Positions 1-14,000 of a stretch of DNA of 64,000 bases are shown here, in pieces. The stretch spans positions 31,777,583 to 31,841,582 of the forward strand of contig CM069448.1 in the NCBI GenBank assembly GCA_035610835.1, in the 5' to 3' direction. Source of the DNA: Ophiura sarsii. Taxonomy: Eukaryota; Echinodermata; Ophiuroidea; Amphilepidida; Ophiuridae. The translations under genes and the position numbers were made by a program. The notes under the pieces are model-generated. The model was not told the origin of the DNA and did not search any database. It saw nothing but the letters and a program-made list of their open reading frames with translations. Position 1 is the first letter of the stretch; the number at the start of each line of letters is the position of its first letter.

Positions 1-154
1 CTACTGTTATCTTGATCCATGATCAAATATTGTAATGGTTCAGATGGGTTGATTCACTGCTATGTCAATATTGTATAATTACTCTGTTGACGAGTGGGAT
101 TAAGGGTGATTAAGACAAATAGGGAAGATGGGAATGGTATAAACCAAAATAGAA

Positions 155-648
155 CCTCCCTTAAAAGGAGGGCTCCTGCAAGCACAACATTGAGCATTAT
201 TTGTTAGAAAAATAATTATCAAGCCGATATTTTGTTAGAAAAATAATTATCGAGCCAACTATTTGTTAGAAAAATAATTATTGAGCCGAAATATATAGAA
301 CAAAACATCATGCTAGTCACAAAACGAATAAAAACTGCCATCTCTCAACATGCAATTTTTAACATTTGTGGCGATCGAAAGTCTCGGTGTCGATGACGTC
401 ATATGACATCATGGTTTATCGATGCTCAAATTTGCACATGTGCATTGTATATATATAACTGTGACTTCATCGACACCGGGACTTTTGATCGCCACGGATT
501 TTAAACAATTGCATGTTGAGAGATGGCGGTATTTATTCGTTTTTGTCATAAGTGTGGTGTTTTAATTACAAAAGTTGAGCTCGATAGTTATTTTTCTAAC
601 ATGTAATGCACAATATTGTGCTTGCGGGACCCCTCCTTTAAAAGGGTG
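155..648. mobile_element. Foldback miniature element, ~494 bp
   Basis: The two ends are inverted copies: CCTCCCTTAAAAGGAGGG...GCAAGCACAA at the left against the complement of TTGTGCTTGCGGGACCCC...AAAGGGTGG at the right. Pairing continues inward through the TGTTAGAAAAATAATTATC motif (three direct copies left, one right) and ATGCAATT/AATTGCATG segments to near the middle. The whole element could form one long hairpin. No open frame of note. Confidence 0.75.
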
Positions 649-1363
649 GAACCACATACCAAAGTTAGCCTTCTACTCACACTATATATATCTACAATTA
701 GCACTACATAAAAAACTTATATTAAAAATGAAATATTATTATAGGTGTATAGCATACACACAATTTAAATATGTATGAAGTGCAGAATTAGTCACAAAAA
801 TCATGCAAATCGGTTGTACGGTTCTTGAAAAATTGTCGCTTTGAATTTATGCAAATATGGCGGAAAACCTGCCGAAAAAAGTCAATCTTACATCATAACA
901 AAGTTTACTTTCACATATGATGCACTCATAAGATACAAATTATATGCATACTGCATAAAGATAAGAGTTTTAAGCACTAGGTTTTAAGTCCAATTTCTTT
1001 TAATTGGACAAATACAAATCAAAATTTGAAGCAAATTCATTGAAGCAAATTGCGGCAAAATGGTTCAACCAGCCAAAAATAGAGAACCACATGTAATTTT
1101 TAGATTTCTGAAGCATGGTCATTGAAGCCATATCTATCAATCATATATTGTAAGGTCATTACCAAATATGGAGTGGATCACGCTAGAAGAATTCATTTTT
1201 GTAAGGGTCGGTTTTTCAAAGTTGATCAGGCTCAGATGCATGTTTACTATGGCCTAAATAACTTGTTGTAGCCAGCACCATGTAAAAAGTACCTACACGT
1301 GTGTAATTAATACACGTAAAATTGGTCTACATTGCATGACTTCTGTCTTGCATTGCTTAGTGC
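649..1363. other. Non-coding stretch, nothing recognised
   Basis: AT-rich sequence without a convincing exon or repeat boundary. It would be the place for the next A1CF-like exon, but I could not recognise the double-stranded RNA-binding domain here on the minus strand. Confidence 0.4.
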
Positions 1364-1365
1364 TA

Positions 1366-1894
1366 CAGGGTGTCCCAATAAAAATTACAACGTGACTTTA
1401 GGTGATTATAACCCGGGGGGGGGGGGGGGGTAACTCGGATTTGGTTTGGTCGGGGGTGTGCCGCTGGAGATTCAAAACCCATACCCATTTCTAAGGGTGA
1501 TTTTTCGCGACAATAGACCCAATTTTGGCAAATTTTCGCGAAAATAGACCTAATTTTGGCAAATTTTCGCGAAAATCGCGAAAACAGGACCCATGTCTAA
1601 TTATTTTTCGTGAAAACAGGACCCATGTCTAAGGATTTTTCACTGAAAAGCCTACCCATGGCTAAGGATGTCTCGTGAAAAAACGACCCACTGGAGCGGC
1701 ACATCCCCGTATGCCTTACATACGTGAGTACCCCCCCCCCCCCCCCCCGGATTATAACTACCTAAATAAGTGTCAGAATGGAACATTTCAAACGAAAAAA
1801 TCTAGTAAAATTAGTTTTGTAAATATTCTGGCACTTAAAGGAAGTTACAATCACATAAAGTCACATTGTAATTTTTTTTTAGGGGGACACCCTG
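1366..1894. mobile_element. Miniature element with CAGGGTGTCCC ends and TA flanks
   Basis: The ends CAGGGTGTCCC and GGGACACCCTG are inverted, each flanked by TA. Pairing extends inward about 45 bp (AATTACAACGTGAC / complement). TA flanks point to a Tc1/mariner-type mobiliser. A second inverted repeat (about 1412-1749), beginning in a run of about 18 G and ending in about 17 C, is nested inside. It contains short tandem units with TTTTCGCGAAAA. The element ends 35 bp past the donor of the A1CF-like exon at 1930. Confidence 0.75.
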
Positions 1895-1929
1895 TATACC
1901 TTATATTTATCAAAAATAGGTTAGTATAC

Positions 1930-2013
1930 CTGTACTGCATTTTTCGTAGGTTTAAGCGTTACTGGGTTTGTCGGTGTCAGCTCCATGCCTGGTATAATAT
2001 CAAATAATCTTGG
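1930..2013 (-). CDS. A1CF: A1CF-like exon with [12 protein letters not shown] motif
   Basis: This is 84 nt, 28 codons, phase 0 on both sides. The acceptor has a good pyrimidine tract ending TCCACAG; the donor is CAG|GTATAC. The peptide [14 protein letters not shown]...NPVTLKP matches the segment just before the double-stranded RNA-binding domain in A1CF. The next exon was not identified. Confidence 0.88.
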
Positions 2014-5000
2014 CTGTGGACAAAGTGGTTGATTGGGGCAGAAGAACAGGCAATGACGAGGAGAATGAAGCGGGTGTATGGAAAGGCATGGATTGATATG
2101 AGGGAAGATTTGAGTTTTGATATGATGGATCAGATTGTTGAGTATATGATAAAACAGCAGACAGTGGTGAAGAGGATGGAGCCACATCAAGAAGTGTTTT
2201 TATAGATATTGGTAAGTAGGGAGTAGATGTACATGATACATGCAACAGTAGTTACAAGTGGACAGAAAGGAATAGAGTGATACAAAGCAAGAAGAACAGT
2301 AGTTTGGTACAGCGATGCAGGAAGATAATGAATGTTAGAAGTGCATAAAAGCAAACAGTTGTATGAGTATGAAGAGAGTAAAAAAGAAACAAGGGTTAAT
2401 AGTTAGTATGCTTAATATCATGCAATCATGCATCACAGATTTAACTATCTACAGTAGTCTGAAAAGAGTTACCCATTTGTGTACTGTCGCAGCAAAAGGG
2501 TGTAGTTGTGGGTAAAATCACGTAAAATGCATTTTGACTTTCGAGATATTGATGGAATTGAGCATGGAAATACAAAGACAATTAAGACAATTTAACATTA
2601 ATTTTTCTTCATAAAATCAGAATGAAGTATCCAATCTTTACCACAAAGGTGTCATTTTGAAGCATTTGCAAAGCTCCTTTGTTGGTATTAAGAGCTCAAC
2701 TTTTTCTTTGAGAGACAAGTTCTGCACCCTTTTTCCGCAGCTGTACACACAACATTTTGTCCACCATTCTCACCTTTATTCCAATTAACTTTTTTAGACA
2801 CTTTTTTGGTTCTCGAAACAATGAATGAATGTTGAGCACAAGGCGACCAAAAATACCCCTGTTCTACTGGCCTGACCGACCCATTTTATTTTGAACTTTC
2901 CAATTTTAGCTTAAAATTTGGGAATCATTTAAATCATATAAAATGTTAGTAGGTGACCCCAAATGTTATTTAACTATTTAAAATAATGTAAAGGCCCTAC
3001 ATAAACTTGAAATAAGATTAAACAATTCAAAACATCATTTTTGAAACTTCTGTTCCAAAAACTAAGTTGATGTTGATGACGCCATCTTATTTTGATTTAG
3101 ATCGTTATCGGCTATTAAAATTGAAAGACACTTTCTAAATCCTAAGTGAACTATGTGTTGGTAACCCCCTGAAATATTTTCAATTTATTTGTTAAAATTA
3201 AATCAAACCGTTAAGTGTTTTTATCTACAACTACTATGCAACTTAAGTTTCATCTCAAACAAAACAGAGTCAGTACAAGGTACCTTAAAACTGGTTTGTG
3301 CCTTACACTTGCATAGTGGATAGCTTGGGCATGAAACTAGTACTATTACAAATATGAGATTGTTGATATCACTGGCTTACCTCAGTTGCCTTCTGGTATC
3401 CTCTACCATAAGATCCTCTCCCGTAGCCTCTCATACCTCCTGCTCCCCTGACTCCTCCTGCACCTCTTCCTCGACCTCCTCTCATACCTCCCATACCTCC
3501 CATGGGTGGTGGTGGGCCGGGTCTTGGAATGAAGCCTCTACCAGCCATACTGTAAAGACATAACATAAATGAAAATTAGCAGAGGTCTTACACAAGCAAT
3601 CTTATAAAAAATCTTTTGTCTCAAAGCTCTTTTCAGTTTTTCAAAACCTAACATTTGCAGAATGCATTTTTTTTTTTTTTTTTTTTAAATATAAAATTTT
3701 GAAATCCTAGTAAAAGTGACCTTTTGTATTACAATGATGTGATCAATGAAGATCTGAAAAATGTGTGAAACTTTGGGATTTTTTCTTCTTTTTTTCTAAC
3801 GTGCGCGGGAGCTTTGAGACAATTTCTTTTTTTTAATATAGCCTTACGTGGACAAAACCAGCAGAGCCCTGATGCATGTATCAATTGCAACCCCACAACC
3901 CCTGCAAATTATGAAACCTCTCTACCAGGGATAACTTTCATAATTAATCAAAGAGTGATATTTGGGGGTGATTTTTCAGCGATGAGCTTTTTAGATTTTG
4001 TATCGCATGAGTGACAGTTTTTGGTCACGGTCATGATGTCGCATTTGGTTTATTTTTTGTTGTTGCAGGATTTCTTGATTTTGGGTGCAAATAGCGAAAT
4101 CATGGTTTCAGTAAATTACTGCTGTTATCGATAATATTTTGGGTGTCGATATGTTGTCGGAAAAATCAATATAATTAATTATGTCAATCAATGACTTTTG
4201 CGTTTTACAGATTCTATTTCTATTAATCATTCTGCAAATCGGTACCGATCAAAATTAGCCAAAAAAAGCGTGATCGGTTCTGAATCTTAATAGTGAGAAA
4301 TATCCCTGTCAACCGATCTACCCACTGATTAAATGACAAAGGAGAAGTCATTTAAAAACACTAAAAATGAAGACTTAATTAAACAAATATCCCTCCTGAC
4401 AATTCGACACTTCCGATAGTCGATTAAACAGCACTACAGTAAACTTTTGGGCCTGTAGCATTATGACAAAAATATTTCTAACCTTTGAACATTTATTTTC
4501 ATCGCGCACATTTGTCGATTCTTTGCATGCTCGGAGGAAGAAAACAGACCCAAGACTTATGGACCTTCTTGGTGAAAACTTGTTTAATGTTTAAAAATAT
4601 CCTGCTACATGTATGATGATTCATGACATAAAGACGATGAGAAAAAAAACCCCTGTTCTACAGGCAAATGGACCACTCAGGTTAGAGTTGACCGGCCATG
4701 CGTTTTTTCTTCTTCTATTTTCTCAAAAATGGTGGTGAATTTGCAGCCATTTTCAAAAATGATTGTGATTCCCCCCTCCCCCTCCGCGTAAGAGTCAAAT
4801 TAGATAAACAAACAAACAAACAAACAAACAAACAAACAAACAGCAATACCTTGGTACTGTGGAAGCGGCGGGATATTGAGGATACTGAGGTGCATATCCT
4901 GCAGCTCCGTATGGTCCAGTAGCGTATGGTCCACCAGGCCCCATTTGAGGAGGCCCTTGCTGTTCATATGGATAGCCAGGCTGAACATATCCTCTACCAG

Positions 5001-8000
5001 CGCCTCGTGTAAATCGAATGTATTGATTCTTATCTACCGGTTTAGCTAATACCACTTCTATAATTGATCCCTCTATGGATGCACCTGTTGACATATAACA
5101 GAAAGACATTTGATCAGTTAAATAATAATAATACCATTGGAATAGGGAGGGGTCAAAGCAAAAAAGTTATGCGCAAAGAAAAAGTCTTGGAAAGCTTACT
5201 TCTCCCCCCCCCCTACAAAGTTGAGAAATGTTAATGTCTTCAGCAGTTGTTCAAGATGTCAGGGTGTGGGGAATTGGAAATTAATGTTTAATATATGTCC
5301 TGTCCAGCCATTAACAAAATAAACATCATTTAAAGATCAGAAAAACAGTTCTGTGAAATGTTCCAAGGACTTTTTCCAAGATTGTAGTTAATCAAGAATC
5401 AATCTCAACAAGTTGTCAGGAGATGTTGATACTACAAGCAAAAACAATTTCACTGAGGCAAAAAATCTGTCTCACATACCCTGACCAAAAAGCAAGAGTC
5501 ACTTTTGCCACAGAAACATACGAGATGAGTCCAATTTGGGGTTATTTTTTAGTTGTAAGAAAAAAAATTGAAACAAAAATTGAAACAAAAATTGAAACAA
5601 AAACTGAAACAAAAATTGAAACAAAAATTGGCTCTGAAAGGAAGGAAACAAAGTTGGCCAAAACACGATTTAAAAAACAAAAATCCGTATTTAGCATAGC
5701 TATTTTTCTAAAATAAATTTGCATAGCTATTTAGCCAAATGTATGCGAGACAGAATCTTCTTTTTTGCCTAATGTTACTGAAATTACAACAATATTTTTG
5801 AACTTTCTTTGCTTTGGTAATTGTTTCAGATACATGTAGATGAATCCGACATGTCGATAACTCTTGAATCGCTATGTTATCGACATATCTACATAAAAGT
5901 GCATGTCGATGACAATGACATCCTTATAATTAGATCAGGGGTTCTCAACCTGGGGGTCATGAAGGGATCATAAATATAGCTTTTTAGGGAACTGTTTTAC
6001 ATTTCACTCTAAAAAACCCAAAAGAAACATTCAAATATGCCAAATTTCCTGCTCGCTACACTTGAATCATAACCAAGCAGTTTCAGTTAATAAATCGGGC
6101 TTTTTGTTTCTTAAATTTTTGTTTTGGGGGTCACGGTACTGACGAATGTCTAAAGGGGTCGTCGGCCAAAAAGGATGATATTGATAACCACTGAATTAGA
6201 TGGACTGAAAGCTGAGCATCTTATCCTCTCTCTTGCTTCATTTTTACTTACCATCCATGACATCCATTGCTTTGATTGCATCCTCTCTCTTAAAAAAGTG
6301 GACAAATGCAAAGTCCCTGAGTTTCTTCACCCTCTCCACACACCCATCTTTCATCTGATTAAATTCTTTGAGGATTGTCTCTTCTGTTGTGGTGAGCATC
6401 AAGTTCCTTACGTACAATATCTTTACCTGTTGTGGAAAACATATAAGAGAATTTTTTAAATAAGTAAATAAGTAAAAGAAATAATTAAAAGAGCCACCAA
6501 TAATTAATCACTTTTGATCAGCGTTCGATTTCCAGCATTTTTTGTGTAGCAAAAAGTGTGATGCACTAGTTTTGTGTAGCAATTCACAAAAACACTTTTT
6601 TTTCTTGTAATAAAATTAATATTTCATCAACTTTGCAAGTTCTACATTAGTCTGGCATGCGCACGTTACACGGTTCAACCGTGCAACGCACATACAGGGT
6701 GACCCAGAAAATGTTGAACCCAAAAATCACAAACTTAAAAAAAATAATTAAAAATGAAAATAAATAAATATGGCATTCTGTTTTCAACAGTTATGTTAAC
6801 AATTTATTCAGCTTTCTGGAGAACTTTAGATCATGTAAATTGGCCTTACGGTCCCTTACCAAACTAAAGATACACTTGATTGTGTGACAAGGGTGTTTTC
6901 GCCCTTTTGTTAAAGTGAAAAAATTGTAACTTGGTTCAGATATGAAACTTTTAAGTTTAAAATTCTGTTCTAAGTACGGTGAGTTAAGTAATCTTTTCTT
7001 TTGATCTGTATTTATAAAATTAACATTTTCAAATGAAGTCAAGGGGACTTCAGTTTTTGTTTTCAAAGTCTCTTAAATAATAATAATATTGATTTACATA
7101 ATAAATGAATATTGATGAGATACTAGTGCAGAATAATTTATAAAGTTCATTGCATGGTTTCAAACAGGCACTTGTTCTGCTCATGTTATCATGTACATGT
7201 ACATTGTAGCATGAAACCATTTGTTTGCACTTACTTCACTTACACTACAACAACACTTCTTACAAAATTACACATATTTTAAGTTTCGTGTGGCTTATTT
7301 TTATGATCTAAAATGTTACAGAAAGGTAAATGTATGGTGCACATAGCTGGTGAACGAGTTATGCAATATTTTGTTATTTAAATGGTAAAAATAAATATTG
7401 AATTTTGTGATTTTTGGGTTCAACATTTTCGGGGTCACCCTGTATAACCTGTGTCCCATTTATAAGCAAAATACAGTATACATGTACGTAACATGTACAC
7501 GATCTAGATTTTACAATTTGAACTAACACATTTTAGTTATAAACACAAGGTAATACAATGTACAGGCATTATTTCGCTCACAAGTCACAATGGATCATAT
7601 TTGTTTACATCTTTTCTTACGATGGGCATTTTGTTATATTACACCACTAGTGTTAGTCCAAGTCATTTTTTGTTGGCGCCTTTTTGTAACACTTGTAACA
7701 CTTGGCGGCATGGGAACAAGACTAGCATCAAAAGTGACGTCATGATTATAATTTATAACATCGTCGACTTGCGCAGAAACCACCATTTTTTAAATTTTGA
7801 CTCTGACGAAAACGAAATATGAACTGCCGATACTCGAGGATTTATCATACTTTTTTTAGTTATTTGAAGATGAAACTCAATCTTTGTAGGTTTGGCTTTG
7901 ATGATACATGATCAAATATCGAGTAGGGAATCTTTTTGCGTCACACTTTTAGCTATATATTTGAGAAATTGCATCGCAAGACTTCATAAGTGTGTCCCAT

Positions 8001-11000
8001 TTCGCGATGCGACACCGGTTAAATCGAATGCTGCTTTTGATAGTGATCCAACCCATGAGGCACAATTGAGTTATTGATATCATTATGTAAAATGTTGCCA
8101 TTAGGCGGCACCCCCCCCCCCCCCCCAAAAAAAACACAAATCAAGTAGGGAATCTTTTTGCGTCACACTTTTAGCTATAGATTTGTGAAATTGCATCGCA
8201 AGACGCCTTTCTGAAATGAGGCCACTTTTGACAAGATGCGCCATATTATCTGGGACTATCACACATGACATATGTACACCATTTTTTATCGAGTGCCTGG
8301 TTAGTTATGCTATCTATACAGTAGCGTGAATAAAATTAAGTCGGGGAACCAATTTGGTCCATTCAACACACTCCCGAGTAAATATATAGATTATGCTTCA
8401 AATGCACACATTTCAATACATTTTGAATTTTAACTTCAAGTTTGGTTGAAAACAAACCCAATTACATACCATCCTAATCATGAATTTTAAGTACATGGCA
8501 GCCATTGTATGTACCATTATACATTAGAAAATGCATAGCTGCCATATGGCTATTGAGCAATGTTCCTATGGGTTACTCATTCAAACTTTGGGCCACGGAG
8601 GACCCAGAAGATGAACTCAGAATAAATTTAAATTTTGATAATCTTATTATTTCTACATTTGGAACATTTTAAGACTAACTACATTAAATTTGGTTGACAA
8701 AAGGGGGGGCATGATGATCCACCCTAACATGGGTGCTGATCAAGAGCAGGACATGGGTGCTAATCATGGAAATGCATGGTGAATCTGACAGCGAAGTTGA
8801 AGATGCAAGGAGTTTACAATACAAGACAGTGATTATACAAGTAGTGATGCAGATGATGACAGTGAAAACTTGGATAGTAATGCAAGAAGTGATATAGTTT
8901 GGATAGCGGCACAAGCCACAAACTCAAGACGTTCAGGAAGAATATCAAACATGAGAGAGAGAACTAGAGGACTTCATTATTTTACTGATCTTTTCTTCAC
9001 TGTATTCTCGAAAATTCATAATTGAAGGGGTAGATGTGCTAAGTTAAAGTGCCAACTTATAGCACCCACCCTTTCAATTGTGTATGCTTATTGTATTGTA
9101 GGCCTGTGTGTGTAAAAAAATGGGGTCATAACTTTTTTCTACGTTCCAGAGGGGGGTGGAGGGGTGGGGGGGGGGGGGGTTCATAACTTTTTAGTATCTA
9201 GTAAAGGGGGTCATGGTTTTTTTGGTTGTCACTTTCTTCCAGCTACTGCCCCCCCCCCCGCCCCTCTCTCTCTCTGATAGAAATAATGAACGGTCCCTAA
9301 TGAGAAAAATATGGGGATCCTTCTGCCATCAAAATATCTTGGTGTGTTTTTAACCACTTATCTTTTGACTACAAATTGTGGTGTTTTTTTACATGTATAA
9401 ACAAATAAAATTGGGCTGATACATGCGGCTTCACATACTTAAACATACAGGTATGCGAGGCAGGGGTAGAGGAGGTAAATGAAAGTTTTTAAGCTTCAAT
9501 TTGTTTTTGAAATTCCTATAATAGGGGGAGGGGGGGAGAGTTGGGCAAAAATGTTTGAACACATGTTAATATCCCAAAAACCCTGCTTATGCACATTATT
9601 CAGGGTTCCCAGCATTTCACAAGACCAAAATTCCCTGAGTTTTCCCTGATTTTTCCCTGACAAATTTATATTATTCCCTGAGAAAATATTTTCACTTTAT
9701 CGTAAGGCGAGAAATGAAAATGAACCGACAAGACTTTTGTGAGCCAATAAATGCGCGCATAGCGCGCGAAATTTTTCGGCTTTACACCTATTCATTGCCT
9801 GGAAATGTGTTACCCACTTGAGCCATCAAATTCCCTGAGTTTTCCCTGAGTTTCTGTCTTTTTTTCAAATTCCCTGAGTTTTCCCTGTCTGGAAAAAGTT
9901 ATTTTGATTTTCCCTGATTTCCCTGAGTGGCTGGGAACCCTGTTATTTGGTCAATTAAAGCATTCCAAAATGTCCTGATGAACTTTCAACTTCTTTGACA
10001 TCAAACCTAGATCTTGTTGCTAATTGGTTGAAGGCAAACAAACTTACATTAAATATCAATAAGACTAAAGTTATGCTATTTGGTACCAGACAGATGTTAG
10101 ACAGGCGGGGACGTACGCTTAGGTACACAATAACGATAATATGATTGAAATGGTTAGAGAATTTAAATATCTCGGTGTCAAATTTGATAGTACCATGTCT
10201 TGGTTATCACATATAGATTACTTAGCAAATAATGTTTCCAAGAGAATCGGTGTTATTCGTCGTGTAAAGCATTTTCTTCCACATCCAACTCTTGTGATGT
10301 TATCCAATGCTCTTGTGATTCCTCATTTTGATTATGCCAGCCCAGTATGGTCCAACTGTTCAAATACATATCAAGCAAGACTTCAAGTCTTACACAACCG
10401 TTTAGCCAGAACAATATTATCTGCTGATATCAGAACACCAATAAATGATATGATGAACTTACTTCATTGGACAAAACTGATAGGTGGAAAATTCAAATAC
10501 TTATTATTTTATTCAAATGTTTAAAAGATATAAGTCCAACCTATTTATCATCCAACTTTGAATTTGTACATAACTCTCACAATCATACTACCAGGAATCA
10601 TTCAAGTAATACTTTAATCATTCCTAAAATCAACTCAAATTCTGGTATGCGCACTTTTCTTTTCAGATCTAGCCATCTGTGGAACAATTTATCACCATCT
10701 ATTCCTATTGATTTAGAAAATTTGTCACTAGGTCAATTCAAATCCTATATTTCCACTGTATCATAATTTGTATCATAATTTGTATTATATTTAAACACTA
10801 ACATTTGTTATTTGTATGTACATTTTTGTACTTATGATGTATCGAAATGAGGGTCTGCTTGGAAAGCAGTGCAAGTCACTGAAGCATATTACCCTCAATA
10901 AAGAAAGCATAAATAAAAATAAATAAATAAATAAAACATAGACCAATGCCTAAGAGGCTTGAGGCTAAAGCATTCCAACTTTAAACATAGACCAATGCCT

Positions 11001-14000
11001 AAGAGGCTTGAGGCTAAGGGACATCAAATAGGAGAATACCATACAAAATGTTATCAAGCTATTTAAACAAGGCAGCTATAAAACCTTACACATGAAAGTC
11101 GGCTATTTCTCACACCATTCAAAATAACACATAGAGCAGCTATACATGTAAATGCAAAGCCGCTAATCCTTATACCCTACAAAATAACATAGAGCAGCTA
11201 TTACCTATTATAATACCTTGCAATATAAAGCAGAGCACTATTCTAAATGCAAAGCAGCTAATCCTTATACACTACAAAATAACATCAAGCAGCTTTTAAT
11301 GCTATTATTACCTATACCTATACATTATACAACATAACTTATAAAGCAGCTAATACTGTGTTCCTTATACAAAACATAGATGTACAAAATAATGAATAAT
11401 AAAATTATCAAAGCGCTTTAAATTATCAAATTAAACTTTAATTGAACTGATATTGAAATGAAAGTAACTATCTTATAATAGGGAACTCGCAACTCGCATG
11501 TGACAACTCGCATGTGACAACTCGCAAATGTCAACTTGCATTTTTAACTCGCAACTCGCACATTTCAACTCGCAACTTGAACTCGCAAAGTATAACTCGC
11601 AAGTTCGCAACTCGCACATTTCAACTCGCAACTCGTAACTCTCAACTTGAACTCGCAAAATAAAACTCGCAACTCTTCAACTCGCAACTAGCAACACGCA
11701 CATTATCTATTAAACCAGGGGTGGGCAACCTTTTTGAATGAATGGGCCAGATATAAGGAGTGAAAAATTAACTGGGCCGCACCTGACCACTTTTGTCAAT
11801 TTTGTCATCAGTGTACTTTTGACCCAGGATATATAATTAAAGCATCCTTGCTTTTGACCATCATAATTCTATGATTCCTCTTGTCAAATGAACTGACAGT
11901 GCCAATCTCAACCGACACAACGTCAATAGGGGGGGGGGGGGGGGGGAAATCGCCTCCTCTGGTTATGCCATGACAATTAATGAGGAAAATATACATGCGC
12001 ACGTTGAGGAACATCATTTGTGCCGATAAATTCTAAGCAGCTACATGTAGCTCGTTTTTTGTGATGATGTAAAATATATATGTTTTTTTCTTCTTTTCTT
12101 GATACATCTCGCAGGCCGTACGGCCGTAGGTTGCCCATCCCTGATCTATAACCGAATTTTATATAATTTTTAGTTCTTTTTTTCAGGGAACAGATAATCA
12201 GGCAAAATGATGTGAAGTCATTCAGAGAGATGGGGACTGGGGAGCCTGCCTCCCCCTGGAAATCCAGCACATGCTTTTCTACGAGTAGTTATTCTGGGAT
12301 CCCTATGAAGTGCACGCCGCACGTCATCGATGTGTTACTGTGTCCTGCCACATTTCATATTTTAGTCTTCCAGTGTTAATTCTTTATTCACGTTGGTGCT
12401 TGTACCATCTGCCAAGTATTTCCAATACTCCTTTGTAGGTGTATTCCTACTTGTAGCTCAGGCTTTCTCAACTAGATTAACTGATGCACCACATTTTAGT
12501 AACCAACTTGTTTGTTGAAGCTCCATTTGGTCATATTTTTTTAGAATTGGCAAAATTACCTTTATAACATTAATTTGACTATTTTAAGATTATGTAGGCA
12601 GCATAATAACTAATTTGACTCTTTTGAGGGCACATCCGCGCATAGCGCGAAAAAATTGTTGTATTTATACATCTGATCGTCATAGGCCTATGAAATCTGG
12701 CTATATCATGATTTTTTTTTTTTAAAACAAATTTTAACCACTCTCGCGCCACTTAGGATGCCTTGATGCGCCACCAGTTGCGAATGCCTGATGTAGATGT
12801 ACGTGAGTGTTTGGGAAATGAATGGCAAACTCTCTGGTGACTTCTGCTGGACTTCTCGTTTTCATGATATTTTAAGACATGAACACCCTCTTCTAATGAA
12901 AATTGAGGCCGCACCCAGCCATATGGACATCTGTCTTGGTTTGAAAATGTAGGCCCAATAAACATGTTGTGAAACGTCGTTGAAAGGACTGGTTCGAATC
13001 ATGTAGCGAACATTTTTAAATTTAGGTCTGCCTGGATACACAGGCACTAATTCTATTATTTAAACCTAGTCAATCTCTATACAAAAATGTTATTTTGCAT
13101 AACACTGGTGAAGAGCAATCGTACAAGTGGAAGTTGTATCTTAGGAGTAAAACTTTGAAACTGTAAAGTGGCACAACATCAATTCTGGATAGCTAGTTAA
13201 CAATGGTTAATTGGCCATATCTCAGGATTGACAAATCCGAATCAGATGAAATAAGCAGCATCTGAAAGCCAGGTATTTAATCTTTTTAAATGTGTATTAA
13301 CATCTTACACCAAATGTTAGAACTTCATGGTCAACAAGTTGGATAAACATGTTGCACCCTTTTTTTAGGGACACCTGGTAGTAGACCCAGCCCCGGGACC
13401 CAGCCCTGGAATCAGTGCTACACCCTGTCAGAGCTCACATTATTTTAGAATTACATGTATTGGAATGTTAATGTATTTGTTATTGTATGCTCTGCACCAC
13501 ACATCACACTATTATTACTAATAAATAAAACTGACAATTTGACAGGATTTATAAATAAATAAGTGTGCCATTCCCTGATTTATTGTGCATTCTTATGATC
13601 AAAGTGTGCCATTCCCTGATTTATTGCGCATTCTTTAAGTTTAATGGTCACTGTGCCATGAATCTAGAATCATTGATGGATACCAGTTTAGGATCTTTCA
13701 CTACTATTAAATTGGTCCATGGCTTCCAAGGTTGGTCTATAAATAGCTTTGTAACTTGTGACCAATCAGTGCGTGGTATGACCATGACCACCCATATTTA
13801 CCTGCAACTAGACTAGATCCAAAATAGATCCTCTGTTATACCCCAATATCTGACTACCCAATCCAGCTCACTGCCTAAGTGACCAACTAACTCTAGTCTA
13901 GGCTCAATGCATGTTCATGATGAAATAACAGTGGCGAGTGGATACTAGACTTAAATAACATTGAACTTTTCTTTGTCCCCATATGGGGAAAATAAAGACT

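Noticed and set aside
3354..3563. Ser/Thr-rich plus-strand frame
   Set aside because: Complement of the RG-rich A1CF-like exon.
6175..6459. Plus-strand frame over 6175-6459
   Set aside because: Shadow of the RRM3 exon on the opposite strand.
8684..9010. Acidic reading resembling a transposase N-terminus
   Set aside because: Too short and broken, with no catalytic motif; not assigned.
11473..11658. Cys/Glu/Leu-rich minus-strand frame
   Set aside because: Produced by the AACTCGCA tandem repeat.
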